64,000 bases of DNA. Origin: Burkholderiales bacterium Ga0077543. Its GTDB lineage: Bacteria; Pseudomonadota; Gammaproteobacteria; Burkholderiales; Burkholderiaceae_C. This document shows, piece after piece, positions 17,895-26,367 of the stretch. The translations under genes and the position numbers were made by a program. Below the pieces are notes generated by a model. That model ran no database searches, was not told the DNA's origin, and was given only the letters and a program-made list of their open reading frames with translations. Every line of letters begins with the position of its first letter. Position 1 is the stretch's first letter. The stretch spans positions 1-64,000 of the forward strand of contig LNET01000079.1 in assembly GCA_001464055.1 (NCBI GenBank), read 5' to 3'.

Positions 17895-19766
17895 ATGCCG
17901 ACGACCCTGAAACTGCTGTCATTGCTGTTCCCGCGGGCCTGCTGGCTGCTGGCCTGGTGCCTGGCCGCCCTGCTGCCCGTCCAGGTCCAGGCCCAGACCT
18001 TGACCATCACCGCCGCTCTGGCTGCGCCCGGCGAAACGGCGCTGTTCCCTGCCGCCAGCCCGGCCCAGCCCGTGGCCCTGCCCGACGAATGGGCGGCCAC
18101 GCGCTACGGATTCGCCGGTTCGCTGTGGTACCGCGTGACCTTCACCCCCCCGGGCAACCTGGCTGGCGGCGAACTGCTGGCGCTGTACATCGATCATGTC
18201 TGCAGCAATTACCGGGTGCTGCTGAACGGCCAGGAGATCGCCAGCGGCGGGCGCATGACGCCGCCGCTGACGCACAACTGCAACCACCCGCAGCTGATCA
18301 CCCTGCCCGGCGCCTTGCTGCGTGCCGAGGCCAGCACGCTGGACATCCAGGTGGCCGGACACCGGCTGGCCGAGGTGGGCTCGCGCCAGCGCGCCGGCGG
18401 CTTGTCGGAACTCGTGATCGGCCCGCAAAGCGAGATGGCCGCCCGCCACGCCCAGCGCACGGCCCTGTCGGTGACGGCGCCGCAGGCGGTGGGGGCGACG
18501 CTGATGCTGATGGGCGGCTTCATGTTCGTGCTGGGCTTCATCAACCGCCAGGAAAGCCACCTGGCCTACTTCGGCGCGCTGTCGGTGGGCTGGGCCCTGC
18601 TCGACCTGCGGCTGTGGCTGCGCACGCTGCCGCTGTCGCATTCCACGGCCGAATTCCTGCTGATCACGGTGCTGGGCTTCATCACCTGGGCGGCGGTGCA
18701 GTTCCTGCTGCGCTATGGCGGCGTACGCCTGGCCACGGTCGACCGTGCGCTGCCGGCGCAGGCTGCGCTGCTGCCGCTGAGCCTGCTGATGGCCGGGCCC
18801 GAGCACCTGCGCAAGGTGGCCACGGTCTGGTATGCGGTGCTGCTGGCCGAGGTGGTGGTGGCTTCGGCGTGGTACCTGTGGCGGGAAAGGCCGCGCCGTT
18901 CCTTCTGGCTGATGGGCCCGCTGCTGCTGGCCATGGCCGTGGCCGGCATCATCGAACTGGTGGCCCAGCGCACCGGCCAAAGGCCTTTGGCAGCCCACGT
19001 GGCGGCCCTGATCGCACCCGTCTTGTTCGTCATCGTCGGCTTGCGGCTGGTGCAGCAGCAGGGGCGCGCGCGCCAGACCATCGAACAAGACAAGGTGCTG
19101 CTGGAGCAGCGCGTGGCCGAAGCCGCGGCCGAGATCGAGAACAACTATCGCCAGCTCAGCGAACTGCGCGTGGAACAGGTGACCGAACGCGAGCGCAAGC
19201 GCATCGCCGCCGACCTGCACGACGACCTGGGGGCCAAGCTGCTGACCATCGTGCACACCAGTGAGAGCGAGCGCATCAGCACCCTGGCGCGCGAAGCCCT
19301 GGAAGAGATGCGCCTGTCGGTGCGCGGCCTGACAGGCAAGGCCGTTCGCCTGGGCGACGCCCTGGGCGACTGGCGCGCCGAAGTCGTGTCGCGGCTGAAC
19401 CAGGCCGGCATCGAAGGCGAGTGGGACGCACCCGAAGACCTGCCGCAGCGCCTGTCGGCCCGCGCCTACGTGCAGACCACGCGCATCCTGCGCGAGGCCA
19501 CCAGCAACATCATCAAGCACAGCAATGCCACCCTGTGCACCATGAAATGCAGCATCACCGACGGCGACCTGCTGTTCGTGGTGCAGGACAACGGCGACGG
19601 CATCGCCCCCGAAACCGAAGGCCGCCTGGACCGAGGCCACGGCCTGGCCAGCATGAAGAACCGGGCCAAGCAACTGCAGGGGCAATGCCTGATCGAGAGC
19701 AGCCCGGGCTACGGAACCGTGATACGCCTCACGGTTCCGCTGGACCGCGCCACCGAGGCCTCCTGA
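17895..19766 (+). CDS. 7TM-type membrane sensor histidine kinase
   Basis: A 623-residue sensor kinase. It has a signal peptide (about 1-34), a periplasmic jelly-roll-like domain (about 60-175, [12 protein letters not shown] and [19 protein letters not shown]), and about seven transmembrane helices (about 195-395) as in 7TMR-DISM receptors. A coiled coil and a HisKA_3 dimerisation domain follow, with His442 in [11 protein letters not shown], then a HATPase domain ([17 protein letters not shown]). It autophosphorylates on His and should pass phosphate to the response regulator encoded 51 bases downstream. The periplasmic fold suggests carbohydrate or small-molecule sensing, but the ligand is unknown. 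Confidence 0.92.
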   Translation: MPTTLKLLSLLFPRACWLLAWCLAALLPVQVQAQTLTITAALAAPGETALFPAASPAQPVALPDEWAATRYGFAGSLWYRVTFTPPGNLAGGELLALYIDHVCSNYRVLLNGQEIASGGRMTPPLTHNCNHPQLITLPGALLRAEASTLDIQVAGHRLAEVGSRQRAGGLSELVIGPQSEMAARHAQRTALSVTAPQAVGATLMLMGGFMFVLGFINRQESHLAYFGALSVGWALLDLRLWLRTLPLSHSTAEFLLITVLGFITWAAVQFLLRYGGVRLATVDRALPAQAALLPLSLLMAGPEHLRKVATVWYAVLLAEVVVASAWYLWRERPRRSFWLMGPLLLAMAVAGIIELVAQRTGQRPLAAHVAALIAPVLFVIVGLRLVQQQGRARQTIEQDKVLLEQRVAEAAAEIENNYRQLSELRVEQVTERERKRIAADLHDDLGAKLLTIVHTSESERISTLAREALEEMRLSVRGLTGKAVRLGDALGDWRAEVVSRLNQAGIEGEWDAPEDLPQRLSARAYVQTTRILREATSNIIKHSNATLCTMKCSITDGDLLFVVQDNGDGIAPETEGRLDRGHGLASMKNRAKQLQGQCLIESSPGYGTVIRLTVPLDRATEAS

Positions 19767-19817
19767 AAGACAGGGCCACGCCGATAAGATGACATCCGAT
19801 CGAATGGGAAACCCCGC

Positions 19818-20471
19818 ATGAAGACGATTCTGCTGCTCGAAGACCTGCCCGAGATCCGGGTCTGGTTGCGCAAGCTGGTGCTGCAGGTGTTTCCCGGGGC
19901 CCACCTGTCGGAAAGCGCACGCGTCGGCGACGCCATCGAACTGGTCTCGGCCGTGAAGTTCGACCTGGCGCTGATCGATCTGGGCCTGCCCGACGGCAGC
20001 GGTGTCGACGTGGTGAGCAAGCTGCGCGAAGTGCAACCCGACGCCCAGAGCGTGGTCGTCAGCATCCACGACGACGACGAGCACCTGTTTCCGGCGCTGC
20101 AGGCCGGCGCCTTCGGCTACATCCTGAAGGAACAGGCGCGTGAGCTCATCACCGAGCAGCTGCAACGCATCAGCCAGGGCGAGCCGCCACTCAGCCCCAG
20201 CATCGCCCGCCGGGTGATGGCCTACTTCAGCGCCAAGGCCAAGCCGCAGCCGAGCAACGGCCACGCCATGCCCAACGTCAACCTGACCGACCGCGAAAGC
20301 GAAGTGCTGCTGCGCGTGGCCAAGGGCTACACCCTGCCCGAGATCGGCGTGCAGCTGGGCCTGAGCCGCCACACGATTGCCGACTACGTGAAGCAGATCT
20401 ACCGCAAGCTGAACGTGAGTTCGCGCGCCGAAGCGGCGCTGGAAGCGCAGCGGCTGGGCTTGTTCCGCTAG
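19818..20471 (+). CDS. LuxR/NarL-family response regulator
   Basis: A 217-residue response regulator. The receiver domain (residues 1-120) has the acidic pair near the N-terminus, phospho-acceptor Asp54 in ALIDLGLPDGSG, and the switch Lys in YILKEQ. The C-terminal LuxR-type helix-turn-helix (about 152-215) reads TDRESEVLLRVAKGYTLPEI. It is the cognate partner of the upstream membrane kinase. Its TAG stop overlaps the TAG stop of the convergent aminopeptidase gene in the palindromic sequence CTAG, so the two transcripts must run into each other. Confidence 0.93.
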   Translation: MKTILLLEDLPEIRVWLRKLVLQVFPGAHLSESARVGDAIELVSAVKFDLALIDLGLPDGSGVDVVSKLREVQPDAQSVVVSIHDDDEHLFPALQAGAFGYILKEQARELITEQLQRISQGEPPLSPSIARRVMAYFSAKAKPQPSNGHAMPNVNLTDRESEVLLRVAKGYTLPEIGVQLGLSRHTIADYVKQIYRKLNVSSRAEAALEAQRLGLFR

Positions 20472-21826
20472 ACCGGTTCACACGCCGCCTCGACCTCGTC
20501 CAGGCTGCGGGCAATGTGCGGGCCCAGCACCCGGGCGCCCTGCTCGGTGACGAGCACGTCGTCCTCGATGCGGATGCCGCCGAAACCCATGTGGCGGCCC
20601 AGCGCGTCGTAGTCGATCAGGTCGGCATGCAGGCCCTGCGCCTGCCACTGTTCGGCCAGCCAGGGGTTGAAGTAGATGCCCGGCTCCACCGTCACCACGA
20701 AACCCGCCTGCACCGGGCGCGCCAGGCGCAGGTAGCGGTGGCCGGGCAATGGGCTGCGCGCCTGGCCTTCGCCGTAACCCACCTGCGCTTCGCCCAGGCC
20801 TTCCATGTCGTGCACGTCCAGGCCCAGCAGGTGACCGGTGCCGCAGGGAAAGACGATGGCGTGCGCGCCGCGTGCCACGGCCTCGGCCGCATTGCCGCGC
20901 ATGAAGCCCAGGCCGATCATGCCGTCGACCAGCACACGGCAGGCCTGTTCGTGGACCTCGCGGTAGGGCACGCCCGGCCGCAGCAGCGCGATCGCTTCCT
21001 GCTGGGCCGTCAGCACCAGGCGGTACAGGTCGACCTGCAACGGGGTGAAGCGGCCCGAGGCCGGAATGGTGCGGGTGATGTCCGAGGCGTAGCCCAGCGG
21101 CGATTCCGCGCCGCTGTCGTTGACGACCAGGTCGCCGGCCTTCAGCGTCTGGTCGTGGCGGTGGTTGTGCAGGATCTCCCCGCGGCGGCTGAAGATCACC
21201 GGGTAGGCCATGTGCAGCCCGCGTGCCGCCACCAGGCCTTCCATCGCCCCCACCAAGGCCTGCTCGGCCACGCCCACCCGGGCGCTGCGCAGGGCCAGCA
21301 GGTGCATGTCGCGCGTGGTGTGCAGGGCCTGTTCGATCTGCGCCACTTCGTCGGGCGACTTCACGGCGCGCATGTCGATCACGGCGCGCAGCAGCGCCGC
21401 GCTGATGCCGCTGCATTCGCTGCCGCCGTCATGGCCACGCGCCACGGGCAGGCGGTGCACGCTGCGGCCCTGGGCCTGTGCCTGGTCCAGCAACGCCTGC
21501 AGGTCGGCCAGCGGCGCGTGCCGGTCGATGCCGGCGCTGGCGGCGTGCTGGGCGCGGCTGGCGGTGGGGCCGGTCCAGACGATGTCGTCGGGGTGCGGTT
21601 CGGGGGCGAGCAGCGTGGCCTGGCCGCTGTCGCAGTCCAGCAGCAGGGCGATGTCGGGCAGGGCCAGCCCGCTGAAGTAGAGCAGGGTCGAGTCCTGCCG
21701 GAAGCGGTAGCAGTTGTCGCGGTAGTTGATGGGGCTCTCGGCATGCCCGGGCAGCAGCACCAGGCCGTGGCCGACCCGGCGCGCGAGTTCGGCGCGGCGT
21801 TGGCGGTAGGTGTGTTCGTCGATCAT
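20468..21826 (-). CDS. pepP: M24-family Xaa-Pro aminopeptidase
   Basis: A 452-residue aminopeptidase P. An N-terminal creatinase-like domain (about 1-170) precedes a pita-bread M24 catalytic domain. The five metal ligands are visible in the motifs NDSGAE, DITRTIP, GTGHLLGLDVHD, VTVEPGIYF and GIRIEDDVLVT. It removes N-terminal residues before proline, or hydroxyproline, in peptides. Its ATG overlaps the stop of the FAD oxidoreductase gene (ATGA), which puts it in the hydroxyproline operon and suggests it liberates Pro/Hyp from peptides for that pathway. That link is inferred from context. Confidence 0.93.
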   Translation of the reverse strand: MIDEHTYRQRRAELARRVGHGLVLLPGHAESPINYRDNCYRFRQDSTLLYFSGLALPDIALLLDCDSGQATLLAPEPHPDDIVWTGPTASRAQHAASAGIDRHAPLADLQALLDQAQAQGRSVHRLPVARGHDGGSECSGISAALLRAVIDMRAVKSPDEVAQIEQALHTTRDMHLLALRSARVGVAEQALVGAMEGLVAARGLHMAYPVIFSRRGEILHNHRHDQTLKAGDLVVNDSGAESPLGYASDITRTIPASGRFTPLQVDLYRLVLTAQQEAIALLRPGVPYREVHEQACRVLVDGMIGLGFMRGNAAEAVARGAHAIVFPCGTGHLLGLDVHDMEGLGEAQVGYGEGQARSPLPGHRYLRLARPVQAGFVVTVEPGIYFNPWLAEQWQAQGLHADLIDYDALGRHMGFGGIRIEDDVLVTEQGARVLGPHIARSLDEVEAACEPV

Positions 21827-23118
21827 GTGAAGCGCGCAGGGTTGAAGGGCCGCAGGTCCAGGGGCGCCGGGTGGCCGGCTGCCAGCGCCGCCACGATCTC
21901 GGCCGTGGCGGCCGATTGCGTGAGACCCAGGTGGCCGTGGCCAAAGGCGTAGGTGATGCGCGCGTCGGCACGGGCCGGGCCGATGGCGGGCAGCGAATCG
22001 GGCAGCGAAGGCCGGAAACCCATCCAGCGCGTGCCGCCTTCGGTCTTCAGGCCGGGCAGGAAGCGCCGGGCTTTGGCCAGCAGCACGTCGGCGCGCCGGT
22101 AGTCGGGCGGGGCCCGCAGGCCGGCCAGTTCCACCGCACCGCCCACGCGCACGCCGCCGGCGATGGGCGTGACGACGAAGCCATGGCCAGGGAAGCTGAG
22201 CTGGCGTTGCAGGTCGAAGGCCCCGGCAGGCAGCGTGGTGTTGTAGCCGCGCTCGGTTTCCAGCGGGATGCGCTCGCCCAAGGTCTGCGCCAGCCGGTGC
22301 GACCAGGCGCCCGCCGCCACCACCACGCCCTGCGCCTGCAGCTGCCGGCCGTCGTCCAGCACCAGGGCCACGTGGCCGGGCCGGGGCTGCAGCGCCTGCA
22401 CCGTGGCCTGGCGCAGCCGCCCGCCGGCCGCTTCGAACGCGGCGGCCACGGCCTGGCACAGCTGCAGCGGGTCGGTGATGGTGTGCCAGCCGGGCACGAA
22501 GGTGGCGGCCACCAGCGCCGGGCTCAGGCCGGGTTGCCAGGCGGCCAGGGCCGCCGCACCGTGGGCGTGTTCGAAAGCGATGCCGTGTTCGGCGCGCAGC
22601 TGCCAGGCCGGCAGCGCGGCTTGCCACTCGGCTTCACTTTCGTACAGATGCAGGTTGCCGCCCGTGCGCAGCATGTCGGCGGCCCCGGCGGCCTGCAGCA
22701 GGCGCAGCGTGGCCGGCGCGGCCAGCTGCATCAGGGCCACCTGGGCCTGGATGCTGGCCGCAAAAGCCGCCGGCCGGCTGGCCCGCCAGAAGCGCAGCAG
22801 CCAGGGCAGCAAGGTCCACAGGTAGGCGGGGCGCAGCGCCAGCGGGCCCAGCGGGTCGAGCAACCAGCGCGGCACCTGGGCCAGGATGCCGGGCGAAGCC
22901 ATCGGCAGCACGTCTGAAAAGGCATAGGCCCCGGCATTGCCGCGACTGGCCTCGGCGGCCACGCCCTGGCGGTCGAGCAGCAGCACGGCATGGCCCTGGC
23001 GGCGCAAGGCGAAAGCGCAGCTGAGACCGACGATGCCCGCGCCGATGACGACCCGGTCGGCCTGCAGTTCGGCCGGCGTGAGCGGGGGCAAGGCTGGCGG
23101 CTGCGCCAAGGCCGTCAA
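21823..23118 (-). CDS. FAD-dependent D-amino-acid oxidoreductase, probable D-hydroxyproline dehydrogenase
   Basis: A 431-residue DadA-like flavoprotein. The dinucleotide-binding motif is [16 protein letters not shown] near the N-terminus, and the C-terminal FAD contact region is [18 protein letters not shown]. The DAO family oxidises D-amino acids to imino acids. Placed directly after a 4-hydroxyproline epimerase, it should oxidise cis-4-hydroxy-D-proline to 1-pyrroline-4-hydroxy-2-carboxylate. The likely start is TTG at 23118, overlapping the epimerase TGA (TTGA); no ATG is available near the conserved N-terminus. The gene is tightly coupled on both sides. Confidence 0.85.
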   Translation of the reverse strand: MTALAQPPALPPLTPAELQADRVVIGAGIVGLSCAFALRRQGHAVLLLDRQGVAAEASRGNAGAYAFSDVLPMASPGILAQVPRWLLDPLGPLALRPAYLWTLLPWLLRFWRASRPAAFAASIQAQVALMQLAAPATLRLLQAAGAADMLRTGGNLHLYESEAEWQAALPAWQLRAEHGIAFEHAHGAAALAAWQPGLSPALVAATFVPGWHTITDPLQLCQAVAAAFEAAGGRLRQATVQALQPRPGHVALVLDDGRQLQAQGVVVAAGAWSHRLAQTLGERIPLETERGYNTTLPAGAFDLQRQLSFPGHGFVVTPIAGGVRVGGAVELAGLRAPPDYRRADVLLAKARRFLPGLKTEGGTRWMGFRPSLPDSLPAIGPARADARITYAFGHGHLGLTQSAATAEIVAALAAGHPAPLDLRPFNPARFT

Positions 23119-24083
23119 GCCAGGCCCCAGGCGAAGGGGTCCTTCGGGTCGAAGACCAGGGTGGCGTCCAGCGTGACATGGGCGCTGCCGTGGATGAAGG
23201 GCAACACCTGCCCGGGTGCATCGGCTGCGGGCTGATAGTGCGCGTCGAAGACGCTGCCGATCACGCTTTCCTGGTGCCACACCACGCCGGGTGCCAGGTC
23301 GCCGTCGGCGGCCAGGCAGGCCAGCTTTGCGCTGGTGCCGGTGCCACAGGGCGAACGGTCGTAGGCCATGCCCGGGCACAGCACGAAGTTGCGGCCATGG
23401 TGGCGCGGGTCCTGGGCCGGGCCGACGAGTTCGATGTGATCGATCTCGGCGCCGCCCGCGCCCGTGATGCCGGCGGCCACCAGTGCCCGGCGCATGGCTT
23501 CCGATCGAGCCGTGAGCAGCGCGACATTGCCCGCCGACAGGTCCAGGCCATGGTCGGCGCACAGGAAGAACCAGTTGCCGCCCCAGGCCACGTCGCCATG
23601 CACCCGGCCCAGGCCCGGCACGTCCACCGGCACCGCCTTCGCATGGCGGTAGGCGGCGACGTTGGCCACCGTGACGCTGCCGTCTTCATGCAGGGTGGCC
23701 TGCACCGTGCCCACGGGGGTGTCGATGGCATGCACGCCGGGCTGGATGCGCCCCAGGTAGGCCAGCGTGGCCACCAGGCCGATGGTGCCGTGGCCGCACA
23801 TGCCGAGATAGCCCACGTTGTTGAAGAAGACGACGCCGCACAGGCTGCCGGCGTGTTCGGGCGGGCACAGCAGCGCGCCCACCAGCACGTCGGAGCCGCG
23901 CGGCTCGTTCATCAGCGCGCGCCGCCAGGGGTCGTGCTGGGTGCGAAAGCGCTCGCGCCGCTCCGCCAGCGGGCCCGTGCCCAGGTCGGGGCCGCCGCTG
24001 ACGAGCAGCCGCGTGGGCTCGCCACCGGTGTGGGAGTCGACGATGCGGGCGGGGGTGGGGCTGGGATCCTGGCTCTGCGTCAT
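23115..24083 (-). CDS. 4-hydroxyproline 2-epimerase (proline racemase family)
   Basis: The 322-residue protein belongs to the proline racemase family. Both catalytic cysteines are present: Cys96 in GMCGHG and Cys246 in SPCGTGTS. Two cysteines fit a reversible epimerase; the trans-3-hydroxyproline dehydratases of this family replace one of them. The nearby D-amino-acid oxidoreductase and DapA-family genes point to 4-hydroxyproline rather than proline as substrate. The ATG at 24083 lacks a clear ribosome binding site. A TATGCAAT box lies only about 10-20 bases upstream, so a leaderless or short-leader message is possible. It is divergent from the DapA-family gene. Confidence 0.88.
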   Translation of the reverse strand: MTQSQDPSPTPARIVDSHTGGEPTRLLVSGGPDLGTGPLAERRERFRTQHDPWRRALMNEPRGSDVLVGALLCPPEHAGSLCGVVFFNNVGYLGMCGHGTIGLVATLAYLGRIQPGVHAIDTPVGTVQATLHEDGSVTVANVAAYRHAKAVPVDVPGLGRVHGDVAWGGNWFFLCADHGLDLSAGNVALLTARSEAMRRALVAAGITGAGGAEIDHIELVGPAQDPRHHGRNFVLCPGMAYDRSPCGTGTSAKLACLAADGDLAPGVVWHQESVIGSVFDAHYQPAADAPGQVLPFIHGSAHVTLDATLVFDPKDPFAWGLA

Positions 24084-24186
24084 GGCCCATAGGATTGCAT
24101 AAAGTCCGGGTTGCGATGCACCTGCAGACCTGGCCGGCCGCAGCTGCAGCCCCGCCACCCAGCCACCCAGCCCACCAAGGACCGAC
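24084..24186. promoter_or_regulatory. Divergent promoter region of hydroxyproline genes
   Basis: This 103-base region lies between the divergent epimerase and DapA-family genes and should carry both promoters. A short inverted repeat (TGCAT at 24096-24100, ATGCA at 24116-24120) overlaps the AT-richer part and could be an operator half-site pair. No regulator gene lies next to it. Confidence 0.35.
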
Positions 24187-25116
24187 ATGAGCGCAGCCGT
24201 CAACTGGCAAGGGGTCTTCCCCGCCGTCACCACGCAGTTCCACGACGACTTCTCGCTGGACATCGACGCCACCGCCCGGGTCATGGCGGCGCTGGTGCGC
24301 GACGGCGTGTCCGGCCTCATCGTCTGCGGCACGGTGGGCGAGAACACCTCGCTGTCGCGCAGCGAAAAGGCGCAGATCATGGAAGCCGCGGTGGCCGTGG
24401 CTGCCGGCCGCGTGCCGGTGATCTGCGGCGTGGCCGAATTCACCAGCGCCTTTGCCATCGACACCGCGCGCGAGGCGCAGCGCCTGAAGCTCGACGGCAT
24501 CATGCTCATGCCGGCCCTGGTGTATTCGTCCAAGCCGCACGAGTCGGCCGCGCACTTCCGCACCGTGGCCAAGGCGGTGGACCTGCCGGTGATGGTCTAC
24601 AACAACCCGCCGGTCTACAAGAACGACATCACCCCCGACATCCTGGCCAGCCTGGCCGACTGCGACAATATCGTCTGCTTCAAGGACAGCAGCGGCGACA
24701 CCCGGCGCTTCATCGACACCCGCAACCGGGTGGGCGACCGCTTCGTGCTCTTTGCCGGCCTGGACGACGTGGTGGTGGAAAGCGTGGCCATGGGCGCGGT
24801 GGGCTGGGTGTCGGGCATGTCCAACGCCTTCCCGCGTGAAGGCGAGACGCTGTTTCGCCTGGCCCGGGCCGGGCGCCTGGCCGAACTGATGCCCTTGTAC
24901 GAGTGGTTCATGCCGCTGCTGCACCTGGACGCGCGGCCCGACCTGGTGCAGTGCATCAAGCTCTGCGAGCACCTGGTGGGCCGGGGCACCTGGCGCACCC
25001 GGCCGCCGCGGCTGGCGCTGCAGGGCGAAGACCGTGCGCACGTGGAACAGGTGATGGCCGCGGCCCTGGCGCGCCGGCCGGCGCTGCCCGACGTGGGCCT
25101 GCCCGCGGGGGGCTGA
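24187..25116 (+). CDS. DapA-family lyase, probable 1-pyrroline-4-hydroxy-2-carboxylate deaminase
   Basis: A 309-residue (beta/alpha)8 barrel of the dihydrodipicolinate synthase/N-acetylneuraminate lyase family. The Schiff-base lysine is Lys166 in [10 protein letters not shown] and the catalytic tyrosine lies in MVYNNPP (Tyr138). The carboxylate-binding loop CGTVGEN is at about 47-53. In hydroxyproline catabolism a DapA-family enzyme deaminates the imino acid made by the D-Hyp oxidoreductase to 2-oxoglutarate semialdehyde; the neighbouring genes fit this. The next enzyme, a semialdehyde dehydrogenase, is not in the window. GGAC and an AAGG precede the ATG. Confidence 0.88.
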   Translation: MSAAVNWQGVFPAVTTQFHDDFSLDIDATARVMAALVRDGVSGLIVCGTVGENTSLSRSEKAQIMEAAVAVAAGRVPVICGVAEFTSAFAIDTAREAQRLKLDGIMLMPALVYSSKPHESAAHFRTVAKAVDLPVMVYNNPPVYKNDITPDILASLADCDNIVCFKDSSGDTRRFIDTRNRVGDRFVLFAGLDDVVVESVAMGAVGWVSGMSNAFPREGETLFRLARAGRLAELMPLYEWFMPLLHLDARPDLVQCIKLCEHLVGRGTWRTRPPRLALQGEDRAHVEQVMAAALARRPALPDVGLPAGG

Positions 25117-25137
25117 CACCACCAGCCGCCGGCCGGC

Positions 25138-26367
25138 TCAGCGTTCCTGGAACGCTTCCTGCGACTTCAGCAATGGCCGCAGCAGGAAGCCCAGCACCGA
25201 ACGCTCCCCGGTGCGGATCTCCACCTGCCCGGTCATGCCGGGCAGCACCGGCAGGACCTTGCCACCACCTTGCAGCGTCGAGCCGTCGGCGTGCACCATG
25301 GCGCGGTAGTAGGTGCCTTCGGGCGTGGCGGCGCGGTCGGGGTCGCCCAGGGCATCGGGGCTGATCGAGTAGACCGTGCCTTTGAGGCCGCCGTAGACCG
25401 TGAATTCATAAGCCGACAGCTTGATCTGGACCTTCTGGCCCACGCGCACGAAGCCGATGTCGGCCGGCTTCACACGCGCTTCGACCAGCACGCGCGGGCC
25501 CAGCGGCAGGATCTCCATCACCGGCGCGCCGGGCGAGACGACACCGCCGATGGTGTTGCTGCGGATCTGCTTGACCACGCCCCGCACCGGCGAGGTGAGC
25601 GTGGTGCGCTTGAGCATGTCGTCGCGCACCACCAGCTGCTCTTCCAGCAGGGCCAGTTCGGTCCGCACCCTCACCAGCTCGCTGGACGCGTCCTGGCGGA
25701 AGCGGTTCACACGTTCCTGGGCCTGCAGGTTCAGGTCGTTGACCTGGCGGCGCAGGCGCATCACCTCGACTTCGCTCATCAGGCCCTTGGCCGACATGCT
25801 CTCGGCCACGCCCAGCTCACGCTGCAGCAGCGCCACGCTGCGCCGGGTGCTGGCCACGGCCTCGTCGACGGCCCGCTCGCGCGCGCCGTAGCTTTCGGTT
25901 TCGCCCTGGACGATGGCGCGAGACGCCAAGACTTCGGGCGGAAACACCAGCGGCCTGCCGCTGGCCTCGGCCTGCAGGCGGGCCACCGCGGCTTTCAAGG
26001 CCAGGCGCTTGGCCTGGCCTTCGGCCTGCTGTGCCTCGAAGCGCGTGGGGTCCAGCACCGCCAGTGGCTGGCCCGGCTGCACCTGCTGGCCTTCACGCAC
26101 CATCACCTGCCGCAGGATGCCGCCTTCCAGGCTGGCGATGACCTGCTCCCGGCCATCAGGCACCACCCGGCCATTGGCCCGCGTGACGATGTCGACTTCT
26201 GCCGTGGCCGCCCAGCCTACCGCCACCACCACCACCACCAGCATCAGGTAGACGGCATACATCGCCGCCGGCGCCGGCTCGACCACCTGCGCGCCCCCGA
26301 CGGCGCTGACGTAGGGCACATCGCTGCTGCGAAGCTCGGGCCGGCGCTGACGCTTGAACAGGCTCAC
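25138..26367 (-). CDS. Type I secretion membrane-fusion protein (HlyD family)
   Basis: A 409-residue periplasmic adaptor. It has a short cytoplasmic N-terminus, one transmembrane helix (about 36-55), a lipoyl/barrel half-motif (GGILRQVMVREGQQVQPGQPLAVLD, quoted in part), a long alpha-hairpin (about 115-250) and a C-terminal beta-barrel ending in GMTGQVEI. It links the inner-membrane ABC exporter to an outer-membrane TolC-type channel, which is not in the window. The start is GTG at 26367, overlapping the transporter stop (GTGA). It is the last gene of the glycosyltransferase-transporter-adaptor unit. Confidence 0.92.
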   Translation of the reverse strand: MSLFKRQRRPELRSSDVPYVSAVGGAQVVEPAPAAMYAVYLMLVVVVVAVGWAATAEVDIVTRANGRVVPDGREQVIASLEGGILRQVMVREGQQVQPGQPLAVLDPTRFEAQQAEGQAKRLALKAAVARLQAEASGRPLVFPPEVLASRAIVQGETESYGARERAVDEAVASTRRSVALLQRELGVAESMSAKGLMSEVEVMRLRRQVNDLNLQAQERVNRFRQDASSELVRVRTELALLEEQLVVRDDMLKRTTLTSPVRGVVKQIRSNTIGGVVSPGAPVMEILPLGPRVLVEARVKPADIGFVRVGQKVQIKLSAYEFTVYGGLKGTVYSISPDALGDPDRAATPEGTYYRAMVHADGSTLQGGGKVLPVLPGMTGQVEIRTGERSVLGFLLRPLLKSQEAFQER

